Numbered from the stretch's first letter, positions 1-10,324 are shown. The stretch is 64,000 bases of DNA from Thiospirillum jenense (GCF_014145225.1 NZ_JABVCQ010000006.1:1-64000); one strand, 5' to 3'. The notes: a model not told the origin generated them from the sequence alone. Numbers and translations are program-made.

Positions 1-216
1 TGTGTGATTGGCACAGCGCAAGCGCAGACCTATTATCCGCAGAAAAATTATAATAACAGTGGAAATAGTCAAGCAAAATCCGGGCAGATGTATCCAAGTA
101 AAGGTAATGAATCATCTAGTCGTTCGGCAAAACAACAGAGTGGCAAATCATCTAAAGGAACGGGTAAAGCGCCAGTGAGTAAGAGCGCCGCTCAACAAAA
201 ACCGTATTACAAGTGA
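1..216 (+). CDS. C-terminal part of an exported Ser/Lys/Gln-rich protein (5' end outside window)
   Basis: The reading frame is open at the left edge and ends in TGA at 214-216, so only the last 70 or so residues are visible. The first visible residues (IGTAQAQ) look like the end of a signal peptide with an A-Q-A cleavage motif, so most of the mature protein may be here. The rest is low-complexity, rich in Ser, Lys, Gln and Gly, with no cysteine in the mature part and no recognisable domain. It is probably a small periplasmic or secreted basic protein. I do not recognise the family. Confidence 0.5.
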   Translation, partial: CVIGTAQAQTYYPQKNYNNSGNSQAKSGQMYPSKGNESSSRSAKQQSGKSSKGTGKAPVSKSAAQQKPYYK

Positions 217-232
217 TGCGCGGCAAATGCGG

Positions 233-940
233 TCATTCGCTATCAATATGACTATCACGCGGTTCGTATTGCTCTAACCGCAGTTTCAATACCGCCAGTC
301 GCTGGGTTGCAGCGGTTAAATCCAAATCCTGTGACTGTAATTGTGTGAGCAATTGTTCGCCCGTTTTTACTAACAACTCTAATTGCTCACCATCAAATAT
401 TTCGGCCGCGGCGGTCACTTCATCCGCCGTCGCATTTAATAAAGATGGTAATAAATCATCGGCTTGAATTGGGCTGTCTGGGTAAAGCAAATCCGCAATT
501 AACGGCTGTTCTAATAACCGATAATGAATGACCCGTGCTGCTTCTTCATCGCGCAATTCTTGATGCGCAATTGGATCATTGCCGACCGTGCGCCAAATCG
601 CCTTCATAATGACATCAATTAACCGCTGAATCGCCAGTTTATGCTGCTGATGCAAGTCACTTTGTGGCAACCCGCACACCTGTTCATAATGGCGTTCTAA
701 TTCTTCTTTAATCGCCAACACCAATTCACTGCCGGCGTCCGCTGGCAATGCTGCCGCCCGTTCTACCAATGTGCGAAAAGCGGTTTGAAATGCCACCGAT
801 TCGGCATGATCCGCCTGCTGGGCGGTGTGCAATTCGGCCGACGTGACCTGCGGAAGCGGCCAATGAAACAATGGGTTGGCGTGACGGCGGCGCAGGTGAC
901 GCTCCTGCCGCCCGGGATAGTCGCTGAAGGTGAGATTCAT
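233..940 (-). CDS. Uncharacterised helical protein
   Basis: The frame encodes about 235 residues from the ATG at 940. A TTG eight codons upstream (964) is an alternative start; neither has a convincing ribosome binding site. The N-terminus is rich in Arg and His. The remainder is predicted by eye to be mostly alpha-helical, with Leu/Glu/Ala/Gln-rich segments, no signal peptide, no membrane segment and no cysteine cluster. It lies just downstream of the tRNA-Ala/tRNA-Glu pair on the same strand but is separated from it by a strong hairpin, so it probably has its own promoter. I do not recognise the family and assign no function. Confidence 0.6.
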   Translation of the reverse strand: MNLTFSDYPGRQERHLRRRHANPLFHWPLPQVTSAELHTAQQADHAESVAFQTAFRTLVERAAALPADAGSELVLAIKEELERHYEQVCGLPQSDLHQQHKLAIQRLIDVIMKAIWRTVGNDPIAHQELRDEEAARVIHYRLLEQPLIADLLYPDSPIQADDLLPSLLNATADEVTAAAEIFDGEQLELLVKTGEQLLTQLQSQDLDLTAATQRLAVLKLRLEQYEPRDSHIDSE

Positions 941-975
941 GGGATGACGCGCTGTGGTGGACAAAATGCTGGTGG

Positions 976-1009
976 TAAAAACACCAACGCCTCCGTAAAG
1001 GAGGCGTTG
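976..1009 (-). terminator. Rho-independent terminator after tRNA-Glu
   Basis: Positions 985-994 and 1000-1009 form a perfect 10-bp stem (CAACGCCTCC with GGAGGCGTTG) around a 5-nt loop. Read on the minus strand, the stem is followed within a few bases by a run of five T. It sits about 15 bases after the 3' end of tRNA-Glu and just before the start of the next minus-strand gene, so it should end the tRNA transcript. Confidence 0.8.
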
Positions 1010-1022
1010 AAATGTTGCAAAT

Positions 1023-1098
1023 TGGCGTCCCCACGGGGATTCGAACCCCGGTTGCCGCCGTGAAAGGGCGATGTCCTAGGCCACTAGACGATGGGGAC
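1023..1098 (-). tRNA. tRNA-Glu (anticodon TTC)
   Basis: On the minus strand this is a 76-nt cloverleaf starting GTCCCCA and ending TGGGGAC-G-CCA, with an encoded CCA tail. The acceptor stem is 7 bp. The anticodon loop reads CTTTCAC, giving TTC (Glu). The T loop contains GTTCGAATC. It lies 32 bases downstream of tRNA-Ala on the same strand, and the two are probably cotranscribed. Confidence 0.95.
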
Positions 1099-1130
1099 AA
1101 ATGAATTGGCCTGATGTTCACAATCGAACT

Positions 1131-1206
1131 TGGTGGAGCCAGACGGGATCGAACCGTCGACCTCAACACTGCCAGTGTTGCGCTCTCCCAGCTGAGCTAT
1201 GGCCCC
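1131..1206 (-). tRNA. tRNA-Ala (anticodon GGC)
   Basis: On the minus strand this is a 76-nt cloverleaf starting GGGGCCA and ending TGGCTCC-A-CCA, with an encoded CCA tail. The acceptor stem carries a G3:U70 wobble pair, the established identity element for alanyl-tRNA synthetase. The anticodon loop CTGGCAG gives GGC (Ala). It is the upstream member of an Ala-Glu tRNA pair. The alaS gene that charges it lies about 4 kb away. Confidence 0.96.
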
Positions 1207-1259
1207 CCGATGTGAAGCTGCAAATTGTAAAGAAGCGCGGGTTGACTGTCTAGCATTTT

Positions 1260-2405
1260 TTACTTGCCCGCCAACAACCCACTCGCCACGCGCCCCGGCA
1301 ACACTGGCACGGCGGCACTCGCTGACTGGTTGGACGCCGCCGCGACTTGCCGGTGCAGACAACTGGTGCCGCCGGCGGTGCGCTCCGGCCAGCCGCAAGT
1401 GTGACGCTGTACCAGTCCCGCCAGCATGTCCAGGTGCGCCGGCAGGTCATTCAAACACGGAATGTAATGATATTGTTCACCGCCAGCGGCGAGGAACGCA
1501 TCCCGATTTTCCACCGCAATTTCCTCCAGCGTTTCCAAACAATCGGCTGAAAACCCCGGCGCGATCACCTGCACATGTTTGATGCCGGACTGCGCCCATG
1601 CTTTAAGTGTTTGATCGGTATAGGGTTGTAGCCACTCGTCCCGCCCGATGCGCGACTGAAATGCCAATAACCAGCGGTCGTCGGGCAATGCCAGTTGCGT
1701 CGCCACCAGCCGCGCCGTTTTGTGGCAGTGACAGTGGTACGGATCACCCGCTGTAAAGTAACGTTGCGGGGTGCCGTGAAATGAAAATAACAGCCGATCC
1801 GGTTGCCCGTGCGTCGCCCACGCGGCACGAATGCTGGTCGCCAGCGCGTCAATGTAACCCGGCTCGTCGTGATACTGATTAACAAAGCGCAGCTCCGGCA
1901 ACCAGCGCCATGTACTCAACTCGTCCGTGACGGCATCAAACGACGAGGCGGTGGTGGTGGCGGAATATTGCGGATACAGCGGCAGCACCAGTAGGCGGCG
2001 GACGTGGGCGTCGCGCAGTTGCTCCAGTGCGCCCAGCACCGACGGTTGCCCGTAGCGCATTCCCAACGCCACCCGCACCCGCGGCCCGACGCGAGTGAGC
2101 AGCCGCTCCTGCAAACCCGCCGCCTGCCGCCGCGCCACCTCCAACATTGGCGAGCCGCGATCCGTCCACACGGCGCGGTAGGCTTTGGCCGAGCGCGCTG
2201 GTCGAATGCGCAAAATCACGCCGTGCAAAATCACCCACCACAGCGGCCGCGGCACTTCCACCACTCGCGGATCATTCAAAAATTCCGCCAAATACCGCCG
2301 CACCGCCGACGGCGTGGGTGCTTCGGGCGTGCCTAAATTGAGTAATAACACGCCCAATTGTTCTGGCGTATCGGGCGGGAAATTAGTGCCGCTTTTATAT
2401 TTCAT
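1260..2405 (-). CDS. hemH: Ferrochelatase
   Basis: Encodes 381 residues. Ferrochelatase inserts Fe2+ into protoporphyrin IX, the last step of protoheme synthesis, at the cytoplasmic membrane. The N-terminus carries the family signature GVLLLNLGTPEAP near residue 18. The catalytic histidine lies in FSFHGTPQRYF, followed by a Cys/His-rich HCHCHKTA stretch. The second metal-binding region is APGFSADCLETLEEI, ending near the glutamates expected of the family. About 40 C-terminal residues, including two cysteines, extend past the usual core. The gene is GC-rich compared with its neighbours. It follows sucB on the same strand after about 105 bases and may be transcribed separately. Confidence 0.95.
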   Translation of the reverse strand: MKYKSGTNFPPDTPEQLGVLLLNLGTPEAPTPSAVRRYLAEFLNDPRVVEVPRPLWWVILHGVILRIRPARSAKAYRAVWTDRGSPMLEVARRQAAGLQERLLTRVGPRVRVALGMRYGQPSVLGALEQLRDAHVRRLLVLPLYPQYSATTTASSFDAVTDELSTWRWLPELRFVNQYHDEPGYIDALATSIRAAWATHGQPDRLLFSFHGTPQRYFTAGDPYHCHCHKTARLVATQLALPDDRWLLAFQSRIGRDEWLQPYTDQTLKAWAQSGIKHVQVIAPGFSADCLETLEEIAVENRDAFLAAGGEQYHYIPCLNDLPAHLDMLAGLVQRHTCGWPERTAGGTSCLHRQVAAASNQSASAAVPVLPGRVASGLLAGK

Positions 2406-2510
2406 GGTGATTTAGTTCAATTCCCTAACTGGCGCTATTTGTTTTGAGTATTATAACCGCTTCATTAGGCATGATTCATTATCAATTGTCAATATCACGC
2501 ACGCCGTTGA

Positions 2511-3791
2511 TTAGAGTTGCAACAACAACCGCGTCGGGTCTTCAATCAATTCTTTAATACACACTAAAAATCGCACCGCATCGCGTCCGTCAATTAAACG
2601 GTGGTCATACGTTAATGCCAAATACATCATCGGGCGAATCACGACCTGACCGTTTAATGCAATCGGGCGCTCTTGGATTTTATGCAACCCGAGAATTGCG
2701 CTCTGCGGCGGGTTAATAATGGGCGTGGATAATAATGAACCAAACACGCCGCCGTTGGTAATTGAAAAGGTGCCGCCGGTTAATTCCTCAACGGTTAAAC
2801 TGCCGTCCCGCGCCTTAGCACCAAAAGCGGCAATTTGCCGTTCAATCTCTGCCATAGTCAATTGATCGCATTGGCGCACAATTGGCACCACTAAGCCGCG
2901 TTCGGTACTGACGGCAATGCCAATATCATAGGTTTGATAATACACGACATCAGTGCCGTCTATTGCCGCGTTAATAATTGGAAACCGCTGCAATGCCGCG
3001 ACGGCCGCTTTAATAAAAAACGACATAAACCCGAGGCGCACCTGATGGCGTTTCTCAAATAACTCGCGGTATTGCTGGCGCAGCGCAGACACCGCGCTCA
3101 TATCCACTTCATTAAAGGTCGTTAATAGCGCGGCCTGCTGCTGCGCGTGCACCAATCGCTCGGCAATCCGCGCCCGCAAGCGCGTCATCGGGACGCGCTG
3201 TTCATTATTCGCCGGTGCGGGATCATTGGCGTCAGTTTGATGATCAAATGACGCGGTATTTGCGGTCACTGCCGCTGATAAATGATCGGGATCAATTGCC
3301 GGCGCGGCATGTTCAATACGATCCAACCACGCCATCACATCCGCTTTATGAATCCGCCCATCTTTACCGCTACCGGGAATTTGACTGGCATCCAATTGTA
3401 AAGCGTTAATTAACTGCCGCGCTGCCGGGGCAATCGCAACTGGGCGCGGGGGCGGATCAATTTCATTAGGCAGCACGGCGGGTCTTAATTCAACTGCCGT
3501 GTCAATTTGCGCATCAGTTAATGCCGGATTGCGCGGCGCAAGATTCACCGTTTTATTAGGATTTAATACGGCCAACACGGCATTGGCTTGAACCACTGTT
3601 TCCGGCGGTGCAATAATAGTCTCCAGCGTTCCATCAATGGGCGACGGCACCTCGAGAATGACTTTGTCGGTTTCCAAATCCACCAGCGGTTCATTCGCTG
3701 TTAATCCCGCCCCGGGCGCTTGATGCCATTTCAAGACCGTTGCATCGGCAATAGATTCCGGCAAGGCGGGAACGCGCAATTCATACGTCAT
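2511..3791 (-). CDS. sucB: Dihydrolipoamide succinyltransferase (E2 of 2-oxoglutarate dehydrogenase)
   Basis: Encodes 426 residues and acts in the TCA cycle, moving the succinyl group from lipoyl-lysine to CoA. Residues 1-75 are a lipoyl domain with the modified lysine at position 43 in [14 protein letters not shown] peripheral-subunit-binding domain follows around residues 120-160 ([11 protein letters not shown]...[15 protein letters not shown]). The catalytic acyltransferase core fills the C-terminal half and ends with the active-site motif [10 protein letters not shown]. The succinyl rather than acetyl specificity is inferred from overall likeness to SucB. The usual partner sucA is not adjacent; a CPBP protease gene lies upstream, so E1 and E3 must be encoded elsewhere. 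Confidence 0.9.
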   Translation of the reverse strand: MTYELRVPALPESIADATVLKWHQAPGAGLTANEPLVDLETDKVILEVPSPIDGTLETIIAPPETVVQANAVLAVLNPNKTVNLAPRNPALTDAQIDTAVELRPAVLPNEIDPPPRPVAIAPAARQLINALQLDASQIPGSGKDGRIHKADVMAWLDRIEHAAPAIDPDHLSAAVTANTASFDHQTDANDPAPANNEQRVPMTRLRARIAERLVHAQQQAALLTTFNEVDMSAVSALRQQYRELFEKRHQVRLGFMSFFIKAAVAALQRFPIINAAIDGTDVVYYQTYDIGIAVSTERGLVVPIVRQCDQLTMAEIERQIAAFGAKARDGSLTVEELTGGTFSITNGGVFGSLLSTPIINPPQSAILGLHKIQERPIALNGQVVIRPMMYLALTYDHRLIDGRDAVRFLVCIKELIEDPTRLLLQL

Positions 3792-3836
3792 CTTTAATCA
3801 CCTTTTGGCAACAGTTTGAATCATTTTGATGACAGT

Positions 3837-4706
3837 TTAATGCACAACTGGCGATGGTTTTTGGTGCGCATCCAATTGCCACAGAATTATCATTACCAAC
3901 CAGCCGGCCGCTAACCAACCAATCACGCCATCAACATTGCCGACCAACCAATACCAATTGCTTTGTTCCACGCCATCAGTTAAACGGCGACTGGATTGAA
4001 TCACCCACACCCAGCCGGCATGAATCCCAATACACCAACCAATATGACCGCGCTGTTCTCGAATCAACGCTAATAATACACCGGCGAGGAATAATGCAAT
4101 GAACGAGTCTAAATTGGTGAGTTGCCAACTGGATTGAAAACCCGCCGCGATCATTAAAAAACTGCTGTGCCAGTCGGTGATGTTAATGGTTGGTGGGGCA
4201 ATGGGTTTGACAAAATGCACGAGGCTATAAAGCATGGCCGAGCCGAGGATGGCGGTAATGACATGCGCCCGACGGCGAATGGCACTGAATACGGCACCGC
4301 GAAAAAACAACTCTTCGATAGTGGCAATCAACACTCCGCCAATCAGTGCTTGAATCACGCGGCGTAACCAATCAGCATCGGGTAATACGGGTACGCGCAC
4401 ACCGAATGCCAGCAATAATAAAACGATGCTAGTCATTATCCACACGCCCATGCACCAGCCAATGATAATGCTCATTGTAAATGCGCGGCGCGAATTGATA
4501 TTGCCGAATAGATCGCGTCGTGTTAATTGCAGGGCGCGTATTAAGGGAATAAACCCAAGTAGCATGATGACCTGCGCTAAACGGGCAATCAAGCGCTCGG
4601 GTTCTAAATCAGATAACCATGAAAAATGCAGCACTGGAATGCTTAAACACGCTGCGATGATTAAACAGCCCAGCAAATAACCGAAAAACAACAGTGTGGT
4701 GCGCAT
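3837..4706 (-). CDS. CPBP-family intramembrane glutamic-type protease
   Basis: Encodes 289 residues with about eight hydrophobic segments. The CPBP (CAAX protease and bacteriocin-processing) motifs are present: EELFFRGAVFSAIRRR about residue 137 gives the EExxxR motif, and LVHFVKP about residue 163 supplies the second conserved histidine region. The family are polytopic membrane proteases. Bacterial members are linked to bacteriocin maturation, immunity or membrane-protein turnover, but the substrate here cannot be read from the sequence. It lies between sucB and a 51-residue membrane protein gene, all on the minus strand. Confidence 0.8.
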   Translation of the reverse strand: MRTTLLFFGYLLGCLIIAACLSIPVLHFSWLSDLEPERLIARLAQVIMLLGFIPLIRALQLTRRDLFGNINSRRAFTMSIIIGWCMGVWIMTSIVLLLLAFGVRVPVLPDADWLRRVIQALIGGVLIATIEELFFRGAVFSAIRRRAHVITAILGSAMLYSLVHFVKPIAPPTINITDWHSSFLMIAAGFQSSWQLTNLDSFIALFLAGVLLALIREQRGHIGWCIGIHAGWVWVIQSSRRLTDGVEQSNWYWLVGNVDGVIGWLAAGWLVMIILWQLDAHQKPSPVVH

Positions 4707-4747
4707 GAATGAATGGATTGCCCGGCAATCGCTGCCGGGCGAGGCGG

Positions 4748-4903
4748 TTATTTATTCGCCGTATCGTCGGTGTTATTAACGGCTGGCGGGGCGGCGTTAT
4801 CGGATGAACTATTATTGGTAGATGAACGTGACGAATAAAATAACCACGCAACTAATCCACCGAAAAATAAGAGTTCTGCTGCGGCTAATGAATCACCGGA
4901 CAT
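4748..4903 (-). CDS. 51-residue single-span membrane protein
   Basis: The ATG at 4903 is preceded at proper spacing by a good ribosome binding site (GAGG within CTAGAGGAGTT on the minus strand), and the frame ends in TAA at 4748. The product begins MSGDSLAAAELLFFGG and has one hydrophobic segment around residues 10-23 with an F-Y-S-S-R boundary. A polar low-complexity tail rich in Asn, Asp, Ser and Pro follows. It is predicted to have a short N-terminal exposed part, one membrane span and a disordered tail. Similar tiny proteins with an N-terminal SLAAAE-type motif occur in gammaproteobacteria as far as I recall, but I know of no assigned function. It sits between the CPBP protease and alaS. 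Confidence 0.7.
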   Translation of the reverse strand: MSGDSLAAAELLFFGGLVAWLFYSSRSSTNNSSSDNAAPPAVNNTDDTANK

Positions 4904-4959
4904 GAGTTTTAACTCCTCTAGTTGTTAAATGCAAAAGTTGCACCGATTAAAGAAGGCGC

Positions 4960-4983
4960 GTTCCCACGCTGGCGCGTGGGAAC
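4960..4983. repeat. Dispersed GTTCCCACGC palindrome, copy 1
   Basis: This is a perfect 10-bp inverted repeat, GTTCCCACGC and GCGTGGGAAC, separated by TGGC and followed by GATCAA. It lies in the gap between alaS and the small membrane protein gene. It is the best-conserved member of a family with further copies near 15462, 44995, 53082, 56101 and 59500, all in intergenic DNA. Confidence 0.8.
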
Positions 4984-4999
4984 GATCAACTACTGATTT

Positions 5000-7642
5000 T
5001 TAATTCGCATTCGCCCGCGCTTTTACCCAATCAGTCACAGCCGCTAATGCCGCCGGAATACCCGCCGGTTGATTACCGCCCGCCTGCGCCATATCAGCAC
5101 GACCACCACCGCGGCCGCCGACGTAATGCGCAACTGTTTTAATTAAATCACCGGCTTGAAACTGTTTGGTTAAATCCGCCGTCACCCCGGCAATTAAATT
5201 GACTTTATCGCCCTGCGCGGCGGCTAATAACACCACGCCTGAGCCGAGTTTATTTTTTAATTGATCGAGCGTGTCGCGCAAAGTTTTTGGATCATCCGTA
5301 TTAAACTCAGATGCCAAAACTTTAATACCCGCAATGGTCACGGCTTGATCCACTAATTCCGCGCCAGCCGCTGCGGCCAAGCGCGATTTTAATTGTTCTA
5401 ATTCACGTTCTAAGCGCCGCGCCCGTTCCAGCAATTGCGCAACTTTATCATTGGCATCCTGCACATTACTTTTCACCAGTTGCGCAATGCCGCTTAATTG
5501 TTCATCGGCGGTTTCAATCCACGCCAGCGCCGCTTCACCAGCCACCGCTTCAATTCGCCGCACCCCGGACGCAATGCCGCCTTCACTGGTGATTTTGAAT
5601 ACGCCAATATCGCCGGCCGCGTGAACGTGCGTACCGCCGCATAATTCAATTGAAAAGTCACCCATGCGCAATACGCGCACTTCATTACCGTATTTTTCAC
5701 CAAATAACGCCATTGCTCCGGCCGCTTTCGCGTCATTGATGTTCATTAACTGCGTTTCGACGGGATAATTGCGCCGAATGGCATGATTCACCAGCCGTTC
5801 AATGGTGCGCAAACTGCCGCGTTCAATTGGTTCAAAATGTGAAAAATCAAAGCGCAAGCGGTCGGGATTTACTAATGAACCGCGCTGTTGCACATGCTCA
5901 CCTAATACGCGCCGCAATGCCGCATGTAATAAATGCGTGGCGGAATGATTCACCGCCGTTGCCTGCCGCCGTTCATTATTCACTTGCGCATCAACCCGAT
6001 CACCAATTGCCAATTCACCCGCCGTCACCCGCCCGAGGTGACAAATGACGCTGCCGCGTTTTTGCGTATCGGTGACAGAAAATTGCGCGGTGGCGGTGGT
6101 TAACTGCCCAGTATCGCCAACTTGGCCGCCCGATTCGGCATAAAATGGCGTGACATCCAGCACGACCAGCGCGTTCGCCGTCGAATCGGCCGCGTCAGTC
6201 GCCACCAGCCGCTCGGTCGCCACGCCGTCCAAATACAGCGCGATCACGGTCGCGGCGTCGCGGGTGCGCTCGTAGCCGCAAAACACCGTTTCTCCAGTCA
6301 CATCAAGCACTTGCGATTGATTGGCGCCAAACTGACTGGCCGCCCGCGCTCGCGCTTTTTGCTGCGCCATCAAGTCGTCAAATTCGGCCAAATTGAGCGC
6401 TAAACCGCGTTCGCGTGCCACATCGGCGGTCAAATCCACTGGAAAACCGTAGGTGTCGTAGAGCTTGAAAATCACTTCGCCCGGGATAGTGTTGCAAATG
6501 CAGCTGGCGGTGATGTCGTCGAGCATTTTCAAACCGGCGCTCAGGGTTTCGGCAAAACGCTCTTCCTCGACGCGCAACACCTGCTCGACGGTGGCGGCGC
6601 GGGCGGCGAGTTCCGGGTACGCCTCGCCCATGACCGCGACCAGTGGTGCGACGAGGCGGTGGAAAAATGGTTGATGCTGCCCGAGTTGGTAGCCGTGACG
6701 GATGGCGCGGCGGATGATGCGGCGCTGGACGTAACCGCGCCCCTCGTTGCTGGGCGTGACGCCGTCGGTGACGAGGAACGCGGTCGAGCGGATGTGGTCG
6801 GCGATGACGCGCAGTGAGTGGTGGGTGCGGTCGCGGCAGCCGGTGACTTCCATCGCGGCGGTGATTAAATGTTGAAATAAATCAATGTCATAGTTGCTGT
6901 GGACGCCCTGCATCACCGCCGCCAAGCGCTCCAGTCCCATGCCCGTGTCCACCGACGGGCGGGGCAGTGCGGTCAAGCGCCCGTCGCTGGCGCGGTCGTA
7001 CTGCATGAACACCAGATTCCAGATTTCAACGTAGCGGTCGCCGTCGGCATCGGGCGAGCCGGGCGGGCCGCCGGCGATGGCGGGGCCGTGATCGTAAAAA
7101 ATCTCTGAACACGGGCCGCAGGGGCCGGTGTCGCCCATTGCCCAGAAATTATCTTTGGCGCCGCAGCGGGAAAAACATGCCGGGTTAATTCCAATATCAT
7201 TTAACCAAATATTGGCGGCTTCATCATCATCAATAAAGACCGTGACCCATAAACGCTCGGCCGGAATCTTTAATACGCCGGTTAAAAACTCCCACGCATA
7301 TTGAATAGCGTCGCGTTTGAAATAATCACCAAAACTGAAATTGCCGAGCATTTCAAAAAAGGTGTGATGGCGGGCGGTATAGCCGACGTTTTCTAAATCA
7401 TTATGTTTGCCGCCGGCGCGGACGCAGCGTTGGGCAGTGACAGCGCGGCGGTATTCGCGTTGCTCACGTCCTAAAAACACATCTTTGAATTGCACCATAC
7501 CCGCATTCGTAAATAATAACGTCGGGTCATTGCCGGGAATAAGTGGGCTACTGGCAACTGGGGTGTGATCGCGTTGGGCAAAATAATCAAGAAAGGCGTG
7601 ACGAAGCGCGGCGCTGCTAGTCATGGTGAATTGCTCAGTCAA
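5000..7642 (-). CDS. alaS: Alanyl-tRNA synthetase
   Basis: Encodes 880 residues, the normal AlaRS length. The enzyme charges tRNA-Ala, recognising the G3:U70 pair seen in the tRNA-Ala gene of this window. The class II catalytic domain starts [15 protein letters not shown] and includes the region [15 protein letters not shown]. The editing domain has the zinc-binding residues in [13 protein letters not shown] and later ELCGGTHV. The C-Ala domain ends with the glycine-rich [14 protein letters not shown]. The order recA-recX-(methyltransferase)-alaS on one strand is the conserved gammaproteobacterial arrangement. The central part (about 6120-7130) uses much more GC-rich codons than either end of the same gene. 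Confidence 0.97.
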   Translation of the reverse strand: MTEQFTMTSSAALRHAFLDYFAQRDHTPVASSPLIPGNDPTLLFTNAGMVQFKDVFLGREQREYRRAVTAQRCVRAGGKHNDLENVGYTARHHTFFEMLGNFSFGDYFKRDAIQYAWEFLTGVLKIPAERLWVTVFIDDDEAANIWLNDIGINPACFSRCGAKDNFWAMGDTGPCGPCSEIFYDHGPAIAGGPPGSPDADGDRYVEIWNLVFMQYDRASDGRLTALPRPSVDTGMGLERLAAVMQGVHSNYDIDLFQHLITAAMEVTGCRDRTHHSLRVIADHIRSTAFLVTDGVTPSNEGRGYVQRRIIRRAIRHGYQLGQHQPFFHRLVAPLVAVMGEAYPELAARAATVEQVLRVEEERFAETLSAGLKMLDDITASCICNTIPGEVIFKLYDTYGFPVDLTADVARERGLALNLAEFDDLMAQQKARARAASQFGANQSQVLDVTGETVFCGYERTRDAATVIALYLDGVATERLVATDAADSTANALVVLDVTPFYAESGGQVGDTGQLTTATAQFSVTDTQKRGSVICHLGRVTAGELAIGDRVDAQVNNERRQATAVNHSATHLLHAALRRVLGEHVQQRGSLVNPDRLRFDFSHFEPIERGSLRTIERLVNHAIRRNYPVETQLMNINDAKAAGAMALFGEKYGNEVRVLRMGDFSIELCGGTHVHAAGDIGVFKITSEGGIASGVRRIEAVAGEAALAWIETADEQLSGIAQLVKSNVQDANDKVAQLLERARRLERELEQLKSRLAAAAGAELVDQAVTIAGIKVLASEFNTDDPKTLRDTLDQLKNKLGSGVVLLAAAQGDKVNLIAGVTADLTKQFQAGDLIKTVAHYVGGRGGGRADMAQAGGNQPAGIPAALAAVTDWVKARANAN

Positions 7643-7830
7643 TAGTCAGCAAGGTGGGAGTGAGTAAAAATCATGCCACCAATTGGTGCAGGATGCAACC
7701 GTTTGGTGCTGGGTTTATTCGGGGTAATTGAATAGAGTTATATTTGGTTTAATCTTTACCACGCAGGCGTATCGGAACAATCGATTTACTCAATACAACT
7801 CTAATGAAACGCGGTATTTAAGTAATGAGT

Positions 7831-8580
7831 TTAACACGCCTGCAACACATAAAATGTATAGCCGTAATGGTCGCTGTATTGCGCGAATAATGCCATTTCT
7901 TGTTCAGTTTCACGCAGCACTGGTGCAAGAGATGATTCGGAATTGAGCTGCTGTATTCGTATTTTTAATGGCTCATAATAATTCGCCCACCAAGCGGCGC
8001 TCGGCAACCGACGAGTTATTAATACATGAAAACCTGCTCGCTTTGCCCGCGCCATATTGTCCAATTCATTCGCCATCGTCGGGTACGCCGTTTGCCAATA
8101 AGTCTGAGCAGGCGGCGGCGCATCATCAATAAACCAACTCATTTCAGAAATCACCGCAATCCCCCCGCTGCGTATTAACGGCCGCCAGCGGGTTAATGCG
8201 TTTTCAAATCCGAGTTGATAGGCCGCTCCCTCCGACCATAATAAATCAATTGATTCGTTCGGCCAATTCAAATCTGCCATATCTGCGTTGATGGGCGTAA
8301 TGAAATCGGCCAAACCCGCCGCCTGCGCCCGCGTACTTAACTCTGCAATAAACTCGGCGGATAAATCCACCGCTAATACGCGGCTGTGATAATCATTGGC
8401 TAATAACAAACTAGCCGCCCCACTGCCACAACCAAGATCAGCAATACGCGGATTCACGGGTAAATATGCGGCGAGTTCTTGTAATAAATGGCGTGAAAAT
8501 TCGTCATCACCTGGTCCTTGACGTTTGAGGCCGCGATGTAATTCAATGAGCGCGGCAATGTAATCAGTTTCACTGTCCAC
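7831..8580 (-). CDS. Class I SAM-dependent methyltransferase
   Basis: Encodes 249 residues with a Rossmann-type methyltransferase core. Motif I is ADLGCGSGAASLLL about residues 48-61, followed by VLAVDLSAEFI as motif II. A motif resembling DLLWSEGAAYQLGF about residue 110 is close to that of a family of class I methyltransferases whose substrates are mostly unknown. It starts 14 bases downstream of recX and is probably in the same operon. The substrate cannot be inferred. Confidence 0.8.
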   Translation of the reverse strand: MDSETDYIAALIELHRGLKRQGPGDDEFSRHLLQELAAYLPVNPRIADLGCGSGAASLLLANDYHSRVLAVDLSAEFIAELSTRAQAAGLADFITPINADMADLNWPNESIDLLWSEGAAYQLGFENALTRWRPLIRSGGIAVISEMSWFIDDAPPPAQTYWQTAYPTMANELDNMARAKRAGFHVLITRRLPSAAWWANYYEPLKIRIQQLNSESSLAPVLRETEQEMALFAQYSDHYGYTFYVLQAC

Positions 8581-8594
8581 GTTAATTAGCTCTT

Positions 8595-9116
8595 TTAATT
8601 GTCTGCATCATCAATCAACCCGTTACGCAACCCGCATTGAATCACACCCGCCGTAAAGCCGCGCTGCATGAAAAAACGCATACATTTCGCCCATTGCCGC
8701 GCATCAGTCGGCGGGTTTATTCCATAGCGTTTGCGATATAACTGCTGAATAATCTCTATCCAACATGGGTCATCCATATTCGGCAAGGCCACATCAATCG
8801 TGGCTTTTTCAATCCCCAACGTCAATAATTCTTGACGAATACGCAACGGACCCCAGCCCTGACCAATTCGCTGTTGTATTCGCTGCGTCACAAAGCGCGT
8901 ATTATTCAACCAATCCGACTGTGTTAATTCCGCTAAAACCGATTTAATCACCGCAATTGGATGACCGCGTGCCGCCAATTTGCGCGTCAATTCCTGACTG
9001 CTGTATTCGCGCCGTGCTAATAACCGCAGCGCTGCCGTTTGCACTGATTTGTACAACGCAGTCTCATCCGGCGCGGCATCTTCTAAAGAATCGTTGTTAA
9101 ACTCATCAATCATCAT
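8595..9116 (-). CDS. recX: RecX regulatory protein
   Basis: Encodes 173 residues. RecX binds RecA filaments and modulates strand exchange and SOS activity. Family marks are three-helix repeats, including ALRLLARREYSSQELTRKL near residue 32 and the segment beginning GWGPLRIRQELLTLGI near residue 88. Position directly downstream of recA (66-base gap, same strand) is the standard arrangement. The N-terminal 25 residues are acidic. Confidence 0.92.
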   Translation of the reverse strand: MMIDEFNNDSLEDAAPDETALYKSVQTAALRLLARREYSSQELTRKLAARGHPIAVIKSVLAELTQSDWLNNTRFVTQRIQQRIGQGWGPLRIRQELLTLGIEKATIDVALPNMDDPCWIEIIQQLYRKRYGINPPTDARQWAKCMRFFMQRGFTAGVIQCGLRNGLIDDADN

Positions 9117-9182
9117 GGTGATGGCTAATTCAGGTTAACCCCTTCAATCAATCGGCACGAGGTGTCATACGCTATTTTAAGT

Positions 9183-10238
9183 TCAATCGCTACCATTATC
9201 TGCCAAATCGGCAGCATCGCCATCATCAACAACGGCTGCTTCAGTCACCGGCGGCAAAACATTAGCGCGAATTTTAGCTTCAATTTCACTGGTTAATGTC
9301 GGATTGTCTTTTAAGTAATTCCGCGCATTTTCTTTACCTTGTGCAATACGAATGCCGCCGTAACTGTACCAGGCGCCGGATTTATCAACAATCCCTTGCG
9401 CAGCACCGAGATCAATAATTTCTGCTTCACGCGAAATCCCCTCACCATAGAGAATATCAAAGGCAGCTTGTTTAAATGGCGGCGCCATTTTATTTTTAAC
9501 CACCTTGACTTTCGTTTCATTACCAATAATTTCTTCACCCTTTTTAATACTGCCAGTGCGACGAATATCCAAACGAACTGACGCATAAAATTTGAGAGCA
9601 TTACCGCCGGTTGTCGTTTCGGGGCTGCCGAATTGAATACCGATTTTCATGCGGATTTGATTAATAAATAATACAATGCCATTCGAGCGTTTAATATTCG
9701 CCGTCAATTTACGCAATGCCTGCGACATTAATCGCGCTTGCAAGCCAACATGCGCATCACCCATTTCGCCTTCTAATTCAGCTTTCGGCGTTAATGCGGC
9801 CACCGAATCAATCACCACTAAATCTACTGCATTTGAGCGCACAAGCATGTCGGTTATTTCCAACGCTTGTTCACCCGTATCGGGTTGCGACATTAACATT
9901 TCCGACATATTCACACCGAGTTTTTCGGCGTATTGCGGATCAAGTGCATGTTCGGCATCAATAAATGCGGCAGTCCCTCCCATCTTTTGTGTTTCAGCGA
10001 CAATGTGTAATGCCAATGTCGTTTTACCTGATGATTCAGGGCCATAAATCTCCACGACGCGCCCGCGTGGAATACCACCAATACCGAGTGCTAAATCAAG
10101 CCCTAATGAACCAGTAGAAATAACGGGAACATTACGCACGATACTGGAATCACTCATCCGCATGACTGAACCTTTGCCAAATTGTTTTTCAATTTGACTC
10201 AGCGCCATTGCCAGTGCTTTTTTACGATTATCATCCAT
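9183..10238 (-). CDS. recA: Recombinase RecA
   Basis: Encodes 351 residues, the usual length. It catalyses homologous DNA pairing and stimulates LexA self-cleavage. The N-terminus [13 protein letters not shown] is typical. Walker A is GPESSGKTT about residue 66 and Walker B is [10 protein letters not shown] about residue 140. The L1/L2 DNA-binding loops lie in [19 protein letters not shown] and the region [13 protein letters not shown]. The C-terminal tail is acidic ([16 protein letters not shown]). It heads the recA-recX-methyltransferase-alaS block and diverges from prfB. Codon use is strongly AT-leaning, as in the neighbouring prfB. Confidence 0.98.
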   Translation of the reverse strand: MDDNRKKALAMALSQIEKQFGKGSVMRMSDSSIVRNVPVISTGSLGLDLALGIGGIPRGRVVEIYGPESSGKTTLALHIVAETQKMGGTAAFIDAEHALDPQYAEKLGVNMSEMLMSQPDTGEQALEITDMLVRSNAVDLVVIDSVAALTPKAELEGEMGDAHVGLQARLMSQALRKLTANIKRSNGIVLFINQIRMKIGIQFGSPETTTGGNALKFYASVRLDIRRTGSIKKGEEIIGNETKVKVVKNKMAPPFKQAAFDILYGEGISREAEIIDLGAAQGIVDKSGAWYSYGGIRIAQGKENARNYLKDNPTLTSEIEAKIRANVLPPVTEAAVVDDGDAADLADNGSD

Positions 10239-10324
10239 AGTTTAATATCTCAATTAAAATGTCACTATTTAGAATACCCCATGCCACTAGCTAATTATTA
10301 CACACCCTGCCGCTGACGTCATGG

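Noticed and set aside
1200-2340. Several long open frames opposite or overlapping hemH
   Set aside because: They arise from GC-rich codons of hemH, have no ribosome binding sites and no family resemblance.
2511-3791. sucB without sucA as a sign of a non-TCA acyltransferase
   Set aside because: Domain order and motifs fit SucB well. Separated sucA and sucB can occur, and the rest of the genome is not visible.
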